A program made the position numbers and the translations under genes. 64,000 nt of DNA. Origin: Paenibacillus aestuarii (GTDB lineage: Bacteria; Bacillota; Bacilli; Paenibacillales; NBRC-103111). Where the stretch lies: the NCBI RefSeq assembly GCF_027789125.1, contig NZ_JAQFVF010000055.1, forward strand, positions 1 to 64,000. The letters are read 5' to 3'. Positions 8,312 through 15,662 of this stretch are shown one piece after another. Each line of letters starts with the position of its first letter. Position 1 is the stretch's first letter. The notes under the pieces were generated by a model, which saw only the letters and a list, made by a program, of their open reading frames with translations, had not been told where the DNA came from and ran no database searches.

Positions 8312-9652
8312 ATGGGGAAATATTTTGGCACAGATGGTGTAAGGGGAGTCGCTAATCGCGAATTAACACCAGAATTAGCTTATAAAATTGGCCGTTGTGG
8401 CGGTTTTGTCCTGACTCGTCAGGCGCAGCATCCAAAAGTGGTAATCGGACGGGACACACGAATTTCGGGTCCTATGCTTGAGGCAGCGTTGGTAGCAGGC
8501 TTGCTGTCCATTGGTGTTCATGTCATCCGCATTGGCGTTGTCAGCACACCGGCAGTCGCTTATTTGACTAAAAAGCTGGGTGCAGACGCAGGCGTTATGA
8601 TCTCCGCTTCGCATAATCCTGTAGCGGATAACGGTATTAAGTTCTTCGGCGGCGACGGCTTCAAACTGCTGGACGAGACAGAGCTGGAGATTGAGAAGCT
8701 GCTGGACGCCGCTGTAGATGAATTGCCGCGCCCTGAAGGTGGCGAGATCGGTACGGTTTCCGATGATGCGGAGGCGAAGTTCGCCTATCTGGAGTTTTTG
8801 AAAACGACCGTATCCGAGTCTTTCCAAGGATTCAAGGTCGTGCTCGACTGCGCGAATGGCGCGGCGTATGAGCTGGCACCCAAAGTGTTCCGCGATCTTG
8901 GCGCGGAAGTAATTGCGATTGGCGCCGAGCCAACAGGGCGCAACATCAATGAGCAATGCGGCTCCACCCACCCCGACAAGCTTTGCGAGGAAGTGGTTAA
9001 GCACGGCGCAGCCATTGGTCTTGCTTTTGACGGCGACGCGGATCGTCTGATCGCAGTCGATGAGACAGGCGCCGAGATTGACGGCGACTACATTTTGAGC
9101 ATTTGCGGCGATGCACTGAACCGCGCAGGCAAGCTGAACCACAGCACGATCGTGACGACCGTGATGGCGAACATCGGCTTTTTCAAAGGGATTGAAAAGG
9201 CGGGTTTGAAAGGCTTGCAGACGGCGGTGGGCGACCGTTATGTGATGGAAGAGATGCGCAAGGGCGGGTATAACCTGGGTGGCGAGCAGTCCGGTCACGT
9301 TATTTTCCTGGACTACATCTCCACAGGTGACGGTATTCTCACAGCGCTGCAATTGATGAATACGATTGTTCAATCCGGTCAGAAATTGAGCGAATTGAAG
9401 CATATTATGCGCAAGTTCCCGCAGCTGCTAGTGAACGTTCGTGTAGCTGACAAGAGCAAATTGAAGGACAATCCGGTGATTGAAGAAGCGATCCGCAAGG
9501 TGGAGACTGAGCTGGGCGATAATGGCCGCGTACTGGTACGACCATCCGGCACAGAGTCGCTGATCCGTGTAATGGCCGAAGGACCGGACAAAGAGCAGGT
9601 TGATGCTTATGTTCAAACAATTGCCAAAGTTATTCAAGAGCAGCTGGTATAG
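8312..9652 (+). CDS. glmM: Phosphoglucosamine mutase
   Basis: GlmM converts glucosamine-6-phosphate to glucosamine-1-phosphate for UDP-GlcNAc and peptidoglycan synthesis. The 446-residue protein has the catalytic phosphoserine loop SASHNP (Ser100), the metal loop DGDADR, the sugar loop GEQSGH and the phosphate-binding RPSGTE near the C terminus. The gene starts 38 nt after cdaR. GlmM is also known to bind and inhibit CdaA in several Firmicutes, so the operon couples wall precursor supply to c-di-AMP level. Confidence 0.97.
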   Translation: MGKYFGTDGVRGVANRELTPELAYKIGRCGGFVLTRQAQHPKVVIGRDTRISGPMLEAALVAGLLSIGVHVIRIGVVSTPAVAYLTKKLGADAGVMISASHNPVADNGIKFFGGDGFKLLDETELEIEKLLDAAVDELPRPEGGEIGTVSDDAEAKFAYLEFLKTTVSESFQGFKVVLDCANGAAYELAPKVFRDLGAEVIAIGAEPTGRNINEQCGSTHPDKLCEEVVKHGAAIGLAFDGDADRLIAVDETGAEIDGDYILSICGDALNRAGKLNHSTIVTTVMANIGFFKGIEKAGLKGLQTAVGDRYVMEEMRKGGYNLGGEQSGHVIFLDYISTGDGILTALQLMNTIVQSGQKLSELKHIMRKFPQLLVNVRVADKSKLKDNPVIEEAIRKVETELGDNGRVLVRPSGTESLIRVMAEGPDKEQVDAYVQTIAKVIQEQLV

Positions 9653-9749
9653 GCTGTAAAGCCTTATGGAACGCCCCTTTTCTGTAATTCTGTGGATAGA
9701 GAAGGGGAATCCATTGTTAAGAACAGGCAGTCTTGCAAGGAAAAAAGTG

Positions 9750-9778
9750 TTGCGCATCTGTGGTAAAATGAATATGAT
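9750..9778 (+). promoter_or_regulatory. Sigma-A promoter of the glmS leader
   Basis: TTGCGC (9750-9755), 17 nt, TATGAT (9773-9778). The predicted start near 9785 puts the whole glmS ribozyme in the leader. Confidence 0.6.
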
Positions 9779-9829
9779 GTAAATGTGTTTTTTACTCAAG
9801 AAGGAAAGGCAGGGTAGAGGTTGATCTAG

Positions 9830-9995
9830 CCATAATAGCGCCAGAACTCGCGAGCGGGACGGATAACTGCGCGGTGCGAGTTGACGAGGTGAAGGTGTTC
9901 GAAACATTCGGCGGGGACCTTCCGGTACAGAGCTAGAGTGCCGTTAAGTTGGAGAGAAAAACGCTTGGGCGACCGGGCTGACAAGATTCCAACAT
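9830..9995 (+). ncRNA. glmS ribozyme-riboswitch
   Basis: This self-cleaving RNA senses glucosamine-6-phosphate and destroys glmS mRNA when product is abundant. The cleavage-site strand AGCGCCAGAACT is intact, with predicted cleavage between A9837 and G9838. The core GACGAGGTGAAGGTG, TTCGAAACATTCGGCGG and the pairing strand GACCTTCC follow at the usual positions, and the 3' domain holds GCCGTTAAG. The end is approximate. The element sits 150-320 nt before the glmS start, as in other Bacillales. Confidence 0.93.
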
Positions 9996-10103
9996 TGCTA
10001 GCTATTGATGATGAACTTATTGCACGTTATATAGATTATGTTCTTTTGTTTTTTTTGAATGTAGGTTAGCATGTTTTTTTATCATGGGTAAAAAGATTGA
10101 TCT

Positions 10104-10132
10104 TTGACAAACAGCCTAGAGAGGCTTATAAA
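10104..10132 (+). promoter_or_regulatory. Candidate second glmS promoter downstream of the ribozyme
   Basis: TTGACA (10104-10109), exactly 17 nt, TATAAA (10127-10132) is close to consensus. The predicted start (about 10139) falls in the ribosome site, leaving GAGG at the very 5' end of a 14-nt leader. Such an mRNA would lack the ribozyme. It may be inactive or antisense to expectation; only start-site mapping can tell. Confidence 0.4.
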
Positions 10133-10152
10133 AATTTGGAGGTTACTACACT

Positions 10153-11985
10153 ATGTGCGGAATCGTTGGATATATTGGCAAGCGTAATTCTCAAGAAATT
10201 CTACTAGAAGGACTCAAAAAACTCGAATATCGAGGTTATGATTCAGCTGGTGTGGCTGTTTATACGGCAAGTGGACTGCAAATTCAGAAAGCGAAAGGCC
10301 GCATTGCGAACCTGGAATCCAAGCTGGAGGAAGCACCTCTGAACGGAAGCGTCGGAATCGGGCATACGCGTTGGGCAACTCACGGCAAACCTTCTGATGT
10401 GAACTCTCACCCGCATACAGACAACTCGATGAAGTTTTCTGTTGTGCACAACGGGATTATTGAGAACTACATCACTTTGAAAGAGGAATTGATCGAGAAA
10501 GGACATGTATTCGTATCGGAAACAGATACAGAGGTTATTTCTCATCTGATCGCTGACCTGTACGAAGGAGATATCCTGAAAGCTGTTCAGAAAGCTGTGA
10601 AACGCATGACTGGCGCATTTGCGCTGGGCGTTTTGACAGAATTCGAGCCAGATCGTTTGGTCGCTGTGCGTCAAGCTAGCCCGCTGATCATTGGTATCGG
10701 TGAAGGCGAGAACTTTATCGGCTCGGATATTCCGGCAATCTTGGAGTATACACGCAATGTGTTTATTCTAAATGATGGAGAAATGGCGCTGTTAACCCGA
10801 GAAGGTGTCGAATTAATGACTCTCGAGGGGAATTTTATTTCCAGGGAAATGTTCCGTGTCGATTGGGATATTGTTACGGCGGAAAAAGCCGGTTTTGATC
10901 ACTTTATGTTGAAAGAAATTCATGAGCAGCCTAGAGCTTATCGCGATACGATGGGCAGCCGCATCTCTGCGGATGGCACGCAAGTGACTTTGAACGAGCT
11001 GACGACCCTTACTCCAGAAGCGATTCGTGAAATCAATCGTGTTCATATTGTTGCCTGCGGTACGGCGTATCATGCGGGAATGGTTGGGAAATACATCATT
11101 GAGAAAATGGCGCGCATTCCAGTTGAGATTGATGTCGCTTCCGAGTATCGTTACCGTTCACCGATTATTACGAAGGACACGCTCGTTATTGTCGTAAGTC
11201 AGTCCGGTGAAACCGCGGATACACTGGCTGCTCTGCGTGAAGCGAAGCGCTGTGGAGCGCATGTGCTGGCCATTACGAACGTTGTGGGCAGCTCGGTTGC
11301 ACGTGAAGCGGATGACATGATCGTTACGCTGGCAGGCCCTGAAATTGCGGTTGCGTCGACAAAGGCGTATACGTCACAGTTGGTCGCATTCTACCTATTC
11401 GGTTTGCACCTGGCTCAAACACTTGGCACGCAAACTGCCGCAGAAATCGCTGAAACGCTTGCAGCGTTGAAGGCTCTTCCGGAGCAGGTTGAGGCGATCC
11501 TGGAGCAAGCTGAAGCCATTAAAGGCGTTGCTGAGGAAATGGCGAAGCATGACAACTTGTTCTTCATCGGCCGCGGCTTGGACTATGCAGTCGCTTTGGA
11601 AGGCTCCCTGAAGTTGAAAGAGATCTCTTATATTCACTCTGAAGCTTACGCAGCAGGTGAATTGAAGCACGGTACTCTTGCGTTGATCGAGGAAGGCGTT
11701 CCTGTGATTGCGTTGGCAACTCAGCACGAGCTGCTTGAGAAAACTGTGAGCAACATTAAAGAAGTGAAGGCGCGCGGCGCGAATGTGCTCGGCATCGCTG
11801 TTGAAGGCGAGCTGGAGCTGCAGAAGTCTGTAGACAGCACATTCGTGATTCCGAAGACGCTGGACGTCCTGGCTCCAGCTCTTTCGGTAGTGCCGCTGCA
11901 ACTGCTGTCCTACTACGCTTCCTTGGCGCGCGGCAACGATGTTGATAAGCCGCGTAACTTGGCGAAGAGTGTGACGGTGGAGTAA
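10153..11985 (+). CDS. glmS: Glutamine--fructose-6-phosphate aminotransferase (isomerizing)
   Basis: GlmS makes glucosamine-6-phosphate from fructose-6-phosphate and glutamine, the first committed step to UDP-GlcNAc. The 610-residue enzyme opens with MCGIVGYIG, whose Cys becomes the N-terminal nucleophile of the glutaminase domain (about 2-240, with TRWATHG and HNGIIENY). Two SIS sugar isomerase domains follow (about 290-430 and 460-600; SQSGETADT, STKAYTSQ), and the C-terminal tail DKPRNLAKSVTVE is canonical. GGAGG precedes ATG 10153. Control is by the upstream ribozyme. Confidence 0.98.
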   Translation: MCGIVGYIGKRNSQEILLEGLKKLEYRGYDSAGVAVYTASGLQIQKAKGRIANLESKLEEAPLNGSVGIGHTRWATHGKPSDVNSHPHTDNSMKFSVVHNGIIENYITLKEELIEKGHVFVSETDTEVISHLIADLYEGDILKAVQKAVKRMTGAFALGVLTEFEPDRLVAVRQASPLIIGIGEGENFIGSDIPAILEYTRNVFILNDGEMALLTREGVELMTLEGNFISREMFRVDWDIVTAEKAGFDHFMLKEIHEQPRAYRDTMGSRISADGTQVTLNELTTLTPEAIREINRVHIVACGTAYHAGMVGKYIIEKMARIPVEIDVASEYRYRSPIITKDTLVIVVSQSGETADTLAALREAKRCGAHVLAITNVVGSSVAREADDMIVTLAGPEIAVASTKAYTSQLVAFYLFGLHLAQTLGTQTAAEIAETLAALKALPEQVEAILEQAEAIKGVAEEMAKHDNLFFIGRGLDYAVALEGSLKLKEISYIHSEAYAAGELKHGTLALIEEGVPVIALATQHELLEKTVSNIKEVKARGANVLGIAVEGELELQKSVDSTFVIPKTLDVLAPALSVVPLQLLSYYASLARGNDVDKPRNLAKSVTVE

Positions 11986-12022
11986 GGGTTTGGAGAAGTG
12001 TTAAGGGTTATGAAATAAATAA

Positions 12023-12053
12023 AAGAGGCGCCAAAATGGCGCCTCTTTTTTTA
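12023..12053 (+). terminator. glmS terminator, probably bidirectional
   Basis: A perfect 9-bp stem AGAGGCGCC/GGCGCCTCT with loop AAAAT is followed by seven T on the plus strand, with A-rich sequence on the other side. It can also serve the converging SDR gene. Confidence 0.92.
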
Positions 12054-12064
12054 TTGTCTTTAGC

Positions 12065-12832
12065 TTACTCGAGCATATTTTTTGTCGCGTTATACATACT
12101 CGCTGCATATTGGTCAATTTCATCCCGCGACATGCGTAAGCGGGCCACAGAAGTGCCGTATCCAATCTCCGACAAACCTTCGGCCAACCCCTCAAAAATA
12201 CCATCCGCAAAAGCATCTAACGGCTCGCCATGCACATGCAAGCCTGTCCCGCCCAGATCTGTATTGACGGCTGGAGGAGCCACTTCAATGACTTCAACAG
12301 ACGTATCCGATAGTTGGTGCCGCAGACTCATGGTGAAGGAATGAAGAGCCGCTTTCGTTGCAGAATAAATAGGAGCAATTGCAAACGGAGTAAAGGCTAA
12401 CCCGGATGTTACGTTAATGATCGCCGCGTCGGCTTTCGTTGCAAAAAACGGAGCGAACAACATCGAGAGATGAATAGGCGCTTCAATGTTAGTTGTGAGT
12501 TCTTTATTGAAATAGGCCCAATTGCTCTTTGCATCCGCTTTAAGCACGCTAAAGCGTTGTTGGATCCCCGCATTGTTCACTAACACATTCACTTCCGGAT
12601 AATTCGCGGTGACCCAATCGAACAAGGCTGCACGCTCAGATTCAATATCCAGGTCACTGACACGCGTAATGAGGCCTGGAACCTTATCTTTTGCACTTTG
12701 GAGCACATGCTCACGTCGTCCAGTCACAATGACGGTATTTCCCGCTTTGACGAAGCGTTCTGCAAAAGCTAAGCCAATTCCTGCGCTTCCACCAGTAATA
12801 AGTATGGTATTATTAGAAAGTTTCATTTTCAT
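12065..12832 (-). CDS. Short-chain dehydrogenase/reductase
   Basis: The 255-residue cytosolic protein has a classical SDR Rossmann fold: TGGSAGIG cofactor loop (about 13-20), NNAG (about 88-91), and YSATKAA with the catalytic Tyr-Lys pair (about 153-160). TGRRE after the second strand suggests NADP preference. The substrate is unknown. It starts 7 nt after the MerR-type gene, so both form one minus-strand operon controlled by the MerR-type promoter at 13238-13268. Its stop lies beside the glmS terminator. Confidence 0.88.
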   Translation of the reverse strand: MKMKLSNNTILITGGSAGIGLAFAERFVKAGNTVIVTGRREHVLQSAKDKVPGLITRVSDLDIESERAALFDWVTANYPEVNVLVNNAGIQQRFSVLKADAKSNWAYFNKELTTNIEAPIHLSMLFAPFFATKADAAIINVTSGLAFTPFAIAPIYSATKAALHSFTMSLRHQLSDTSVEVIEVAPPAVNTDLGGTGLHVHGEPLDAFADGIFEGLAEGLSEIGYGTSVARLRMSRDEIDQYAASMYNATKNMLE

Positions 12833-12839
12833 CCACTCC

Positions 12840-13199
12840 TCAGTTAGGTTTTGTATATCGTGTAATTTTTACGTCAATGCCTTCTAAAGACTCTGTCATC
12901 AATGAAATCTTGTCCAGTACAGCTTGTTTATGATTCAACATCATTTTAAGTCGTTGTTCAGTGGTGCTTTCACCTTCTACTACCCAATCCATATATTGTT
13001 TAATGTCACTTATGGGCATCTGTGTATTCTTTAAACAAATAACGGTTGCGAGGAGCGCCAATTGAACCTCTGAGAATAACCGCCGACCGGCATCATCACG
13101 TTCGATGAACGGTAATAAGCCCTTTCTTTCATAATAACGTATCGTTGATTCTGGAAGATTAAATCTGGCTGCAGCTTCGCTAATGGATAAATACTTCAT
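12840..13199 (-). CDS. MerR-family transcriptional regulator
   Basis: The 119-residue protein has an N-terminal winged helix-turn-helix (YLSISEAAARFNLPESTIRYYERKGLLP) and a dimerisation helix (about 75-110). No Cys pair for metal binding is present, so the ligand is more likely organic or a stress signal. The conserved MerR promoter geometry upstream and the short gap to the SDR gene suggest it activates both itself and the reductase. Confidence 0.88.
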   Translation of the reverse strand: MKYLSISEAAARFNLPESTIRYYERKGLLPFIERDDAGRRLFSEVQLALLATVICLKNTQMPISDIKQYMDWVVEGESTTEQRLKMMLNHKQAVLDKISLMTESLEGIDVKITRYTKPN

Positions 13200-13237
13200 C
13201 TGGAGACCTCCGGATACTTTGTCCTGTCGACAAAATT

Positions 13238-13268
13238 ATGATACGACTTAAACCATAGTTTAAGTCAA
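13238..13268 (-). promoter_or_regulatory. MerR-type promoter with 19-bp spacer and operator
   Basis: On the minus strand TTGACT (13263-13268) and TATCAT (13238-13243) are separated by 19 bp, the long spacer that MerR activators correct by twisting DNA. The perfect 9-bp dyad GACTTAAAC/GTTTAAGTC with spacer CATA (13245-13266) fills the spacer. Confidence 0.8.
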
Positions 13269-13292
13269 CAATAAGTTTTTTTAGGTTTTGCG

Positions 13293-13341
13293 TAAAAAAA
13301 CAAAACAGCCTTAGTTCGGACCACCATCCCAACTAAGGCTG
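13293..13341 (-). terminator. Terminator of fnr
   Basis: Reading the minus strand, CAGCCTTAGTT and its complement pair around a loop of about 13 nt and are followed by TTTTGTTTTTTT. It sits just past the fnr stop. Confidence 0.88.
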
Positions 13342-13355
13342 CTTCAATTAGAGCG

Positions 13356-14081
13356 TCAAATTCGGCAAATATCCTTCGGACAATTCTCACAATGACAAAT
13401 ATCCCGCAAATAATCGAGACTTAAAATAATAAGCCGTCCCTGTTCATCAAACTGAATGGCGTTAGCCTTCTTGAGCTCGCCAAGCATGCGATTGACGCTT
13501 TCTCGGGTAGCGCCGATCATGTCGGCAAGCTCGGAATTGGTCAGCTTCTTGGAAACGAGAATCTGTCCATCCTGCTGAATGCCGTAGGAGTTCGAGAGCC
13601 TGATCATTAACGAACATAACGCACCGTGCTTGCCGAACATCATGAGATCACGGAATTTGGTCTGTGTCATGCGATGAACAAGCCCCATCCACTTCATGAA
13701 TTCCACCGCTAGATCTCCATGCTGCCAAAGCAGCACTTCCAGATCCTTCTGCTGGATGACACCTATGACGGAATCCTCCATCGCTTCGGCCTTGAAGATG
13801 TGCAGCGACTGCTGGAATGGATCGAACTGGCCAAACATATCGCCAGCTTGGTACATGTATAAAACAAATTGTCTACCTTCATCCGAAGATTTGGTAATTT
13901 TGATACGACCTTTTTTAATAAAGTAAAGCTTATCCGCAGGATCCCCTTCCCAGAACAGATGCGCTCCGGCAGCGACCTTCATCTCATACATGATCTGCTG
14001 CAGCTTCGTTAAGCTTTCTGCTGAAAAGAAACCTGTATTTGTCACACCCGTATTGGGCTTTGTTGCGTTCACGTTCTCCAT
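13356..14081 (-). CDS. fnr: Fnr-type oxygen-sensing regulator (Crp/Fnr family)
   Basis: The 241-residue protein has a cyclic-nucleotide-binding-like beta roll (about 25-140), a dimer helix and a C-terminal winged helix with LTNSELADMIGATRESVNRML (about 175-205). The last residues carry Cys229, Cys231, Cys234 and Cys239. The CxxCx4C spacing of the final three matches the [4Fe-4S] ligands of B. subtilis Fnr, so it should bind DNA when oxygen is low. ATG 14081 is chosen because AGGATGTGG precedes it; ATG 14105 has no ribosome site. A perfect Fnr palindrome lies 41.5 bp before its candidate start site, suggesting positive autoregulation. Confidence 0.9.
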   Translation of the reverse strand: MENVNATKPNTGVTNTGFFSAESLTKLQQIMYEMKVAAGAHLFWEGDPADKLYFIKKGRIKITKSSDEGRQFVLYMYQAGDMFGQFDPFQQSLHIFKAEAMEDSVIGVIQQKDLEVLLWQHGDLAVEFMKWMGLVHRMTQTKFRDLMMFGKHGALCSLMIRLSNSYGIQQDGQILVSKKLTNSELADMIGATRESVNRMLGELKKANAIQFDEQGRLIILSLDYLRDICHCENCPKDICRI

Positions 14082-14123
14082 CGACTTACCACATCCTAAT
14101 AACATGATCAGGCAGTTTATTCA

Positions 14124-14166
14124 AGTATAACAAATTTTCTCCTTACGCACTGTGATTTATATCACA
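14124..14166 (-). promoter_or_regulatory. fnr promoter with Fnr box
   Basis: TGTGA-N6-TCACA at 14151-14166 is a perfect Fnr/Crp palindrome. On the minus strand TATACT at 14124-14129 predicts a start near 14117, placing the box centre at about -41.5, the class II activator position. Confidence 0.75.
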
Positions 14167-14179
14167 CCGCGAATGAGGC

Positions 14180-14195
14180 TGTGACATTTTTCACT
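14180..14195 (+). promoter_or_regulatory. Second Fnr-type box, facing mobA
   Basis: TGTGA-N6-TCACT, one mismatch from a perfect palindrome, lies 29 bp from the first box. TAAATT at 14217-14222 would place it at -41.5 for mobA; TATAAC at 14222-14227 would place it at about -46. Confidence 0.65.
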
Positions 14196-14260
14196 TACGG
14201 AATGCAAAGTCTGAACTAAATTATAACTATACCAAACTTGTTAGGGAGGTGTGGCGGTAA

Positions 14261-14863
14261 ATGCTTACAGGAGTGATTTTGGCTGGTGGAGTCAAACGTC
14301 GCATGAATGGCACGTTGAAGTCGCTGCTCCCGTTTGACGGGCAGCCGCTCATTGTCCGGCAAATTAATCAAATGAGAAGTTTATGTGATGAACTTATGGT
14401 TGTTACGGACGAGCCTAGACCGTTGCTGCCTGTGCTCGATCCGTCGGTGCGTGTGATAACGGATTTTTTTAAAGGCTGTGGAGCGCTTGGAGGGCTGCAT
14501 GCGGCGTTATCGTTAGCTGGCAACTCGTCGGTATGGATTGTAGGCGGTGACATGCCCTTCCTTTCCAGTGAAGCAGCGAAGCTTATGTGGAAGAGAAAGA
14601 GCGAAGGGCTCCACGCGGTCATCCCTCGTATTGCGGGCGAGTTAGTTCCGCTACACGGTATTTATGACCGGGCAAGCACGTCGCCCATGATTCCGTTATT
14701 GGAACGAGGCGAATCCAAGATATTAGCGTTGCTCGATCATATTATTTGGGGAGACGCCTCACTGGACGACCTGCCGGAACTTGGCGCTGAGGGAAATCTT
14801 GCCTCCAGCATCAGAACGATGCAGGATTATGAAGCTCTGCAGCAGGGCAGACGGAGGCTATAG
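14261..14863 (+). CDS. mobA: MobA-type molybdenum cofactor guanylyltransferase
   Basis: The 200-residue cytosolic protein has the nucleotidyltransferase loop LAGGVKRRMNGTLKSL at the N terminus and the metal-binding VGGDMPFL at about residue 90, as in MobA, which attaches GMP to molybdopterin for enzymes such as nitrate reductase. The loop has RRMNG where RMG is usual. It lies divergent from fnr with two Fnr boxes between, which fits a role in anaerobic respiration. A related nucleotidyltransferase such as MocA remains possible. Ribosome site GGGAGGTG precedes ATG 14261. Confidence 0.75.
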   Translation: MLTGVILAGGVKRRMNGTLKSLLPFDGQPLIVRQINQMRSLCDELMVVTDEPRPLLPVLDPSVRVITDFFKGCGALGGLHAALSLAGNSSVWIVGGDMPFLSSEAAKLMWKRKSEGLHAVIPRIAGELVPLHGIYDRASTSPMIPLLERGESKILALLDHIIWGDASLDDLPELGAEGNLASSIRTMQDYEALQQGRRRL

Positions 14864-14887
14864 GCCAAATGTGCGATTTCGCGGCGA

Positions 14888-14931
14888 TGTGATCTTCGTC
14901 ACAGAGGTTTACGCTGGAAATCTTCTACAAT
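14888..14931 (+). promoter_or_regulatory. Fnr-box promoter of the ba3 oxidase operon
   Basis: A perfect TGTGA-N6-TCACA at 14888-14903 is followed by TACAAT at 14926-14931. The predicted start near 14937 places the box centre at -41.5. Confidence 0.75.
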
Positions 14932-14977
14932 AAGGGCGACGCGATCTAGCCCGAAGATGGAGGTGATTAACATCGTT

Positions 14978-15127
14978 ATGGAGATGAAGGAAAAAGATCA
15001 GGCTGTGGCTGCTGCTACAGATGAGCAGCCGGTTCTTAAGGGAACTTTTGCTGCGGTATTGCTTCTAGGGGGATTTCTGGCTGTTACTTGGTTTGCCGTG
15101 TTCCTATTATTTCTTTCTAGACAGTAG
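14978..15127 (+). CDS. Cytochrome c oxidase subunit 2A (small ba3 subunit)
   Basis: A 49-residue protein with a short charged N terminus and one transmembrane helix (about 22-46) ending in SRQ. Position directly before subunit II and this architecture fit the IIa subunit of ba3-type oxidases. GGAGGTGA lies 11 nt before ATG 14978. It is first in the operon, 33 nt before subunit II. Confidence 0.75.
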   Translation: MEMKEKDQAVAAATDEQPVLKGTFAAVLLLGGFLAVTWFAVFLLFLSRQ

Positions 15128-15160
15128 CCGAATCGTAATGCAAGGAGAAAGGGGCAGGTT

Positions 15161-15631
15161 ATGCATATTCATAAACTTGAAAAAATTTGGCTCACCATTG
15201 GGATCAGCATGTTATTCGTTTTTTTAGGCGTCCTAGGCGTATCCGCTTTTGCCATGGGCTTACAACCGCCTAGTGAACACCACCATATGCTCGATCCGGC
15301 TAAAGTATATGAGACAGCGCCATTCGACAAGCCAGGGCTGCGCCAAACCGGGGACAACACGTATGAAGCTGTGATGACCGCTTTTACCTTCGGCTATGCT
15401 CCGGATAAGATGGAGATTCCGCTCGGAGCGACCATTGACTTCGTGGTGACCAGCCAGGATGTCGTTCACGGCTTCGAAATCCCGGGCACCAATATCAATA
15501 TGATGATTGTTCCTGGTGAAGTCAGCCATGTCAGCCATAAGTTTACGAAGCCAGGCGAGTATTTGATTCTATGCAACGAATACTGCGGTGGTGCGCATGA
15601 ATTTATGAAGACAACGATTATCGTAAAATGA
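15161..15631 (+). CDS. ba3-type cytochrome c oxidase subunit II
   Basis: Subunit II carries electrons from cytochrome c to subunit I through its CuA centre outside the membrane. The 156-residue protein has one N-terminal membrane helix (about 10-32) and a cupredoxin domain with His103 and the CuA motif CNEYCGGAHEFM (Cys138, Cys142, His146, Met149). The short length and single helix fit the ba3/B family rather than the aa3 type, which has two helices. AAGGAGA precedes ATG 15161; subunit I follows after 31 nt. Confidence 0.92.
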   Translation: MHIHKLEKIWLTIGISMLFVFLGVLGVSAFAMGLQPPSEHHHMLDPAKVYETAPFDKPGLRQTGDNTYEAVMTAFTFGYAPDKMEIPLGATIDFVVTSQDVVHGFEIPGTNINMMIVPGEVSHVSHKFTKPGEYLILCNEYCGGAHEFMKTTIIVK

Positions 15632-15662
15632 CAGGAAGCTATTCAGGAAGGTGGAAGTTGTC

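Noticed and set aside
8375..9403. 342-codon minus-strand frame opposite glmM
   Set aside because: It is antisense to a certain gene and its translation is a mirror of glmM codon bias, without family motifs.
9673..9708. CCCCTTTTCT...AGAGAAGGGG hairpin as terminator of glmM
   Set aside because: There is no T run after the stem, and the glmS promoter lies just downstream.
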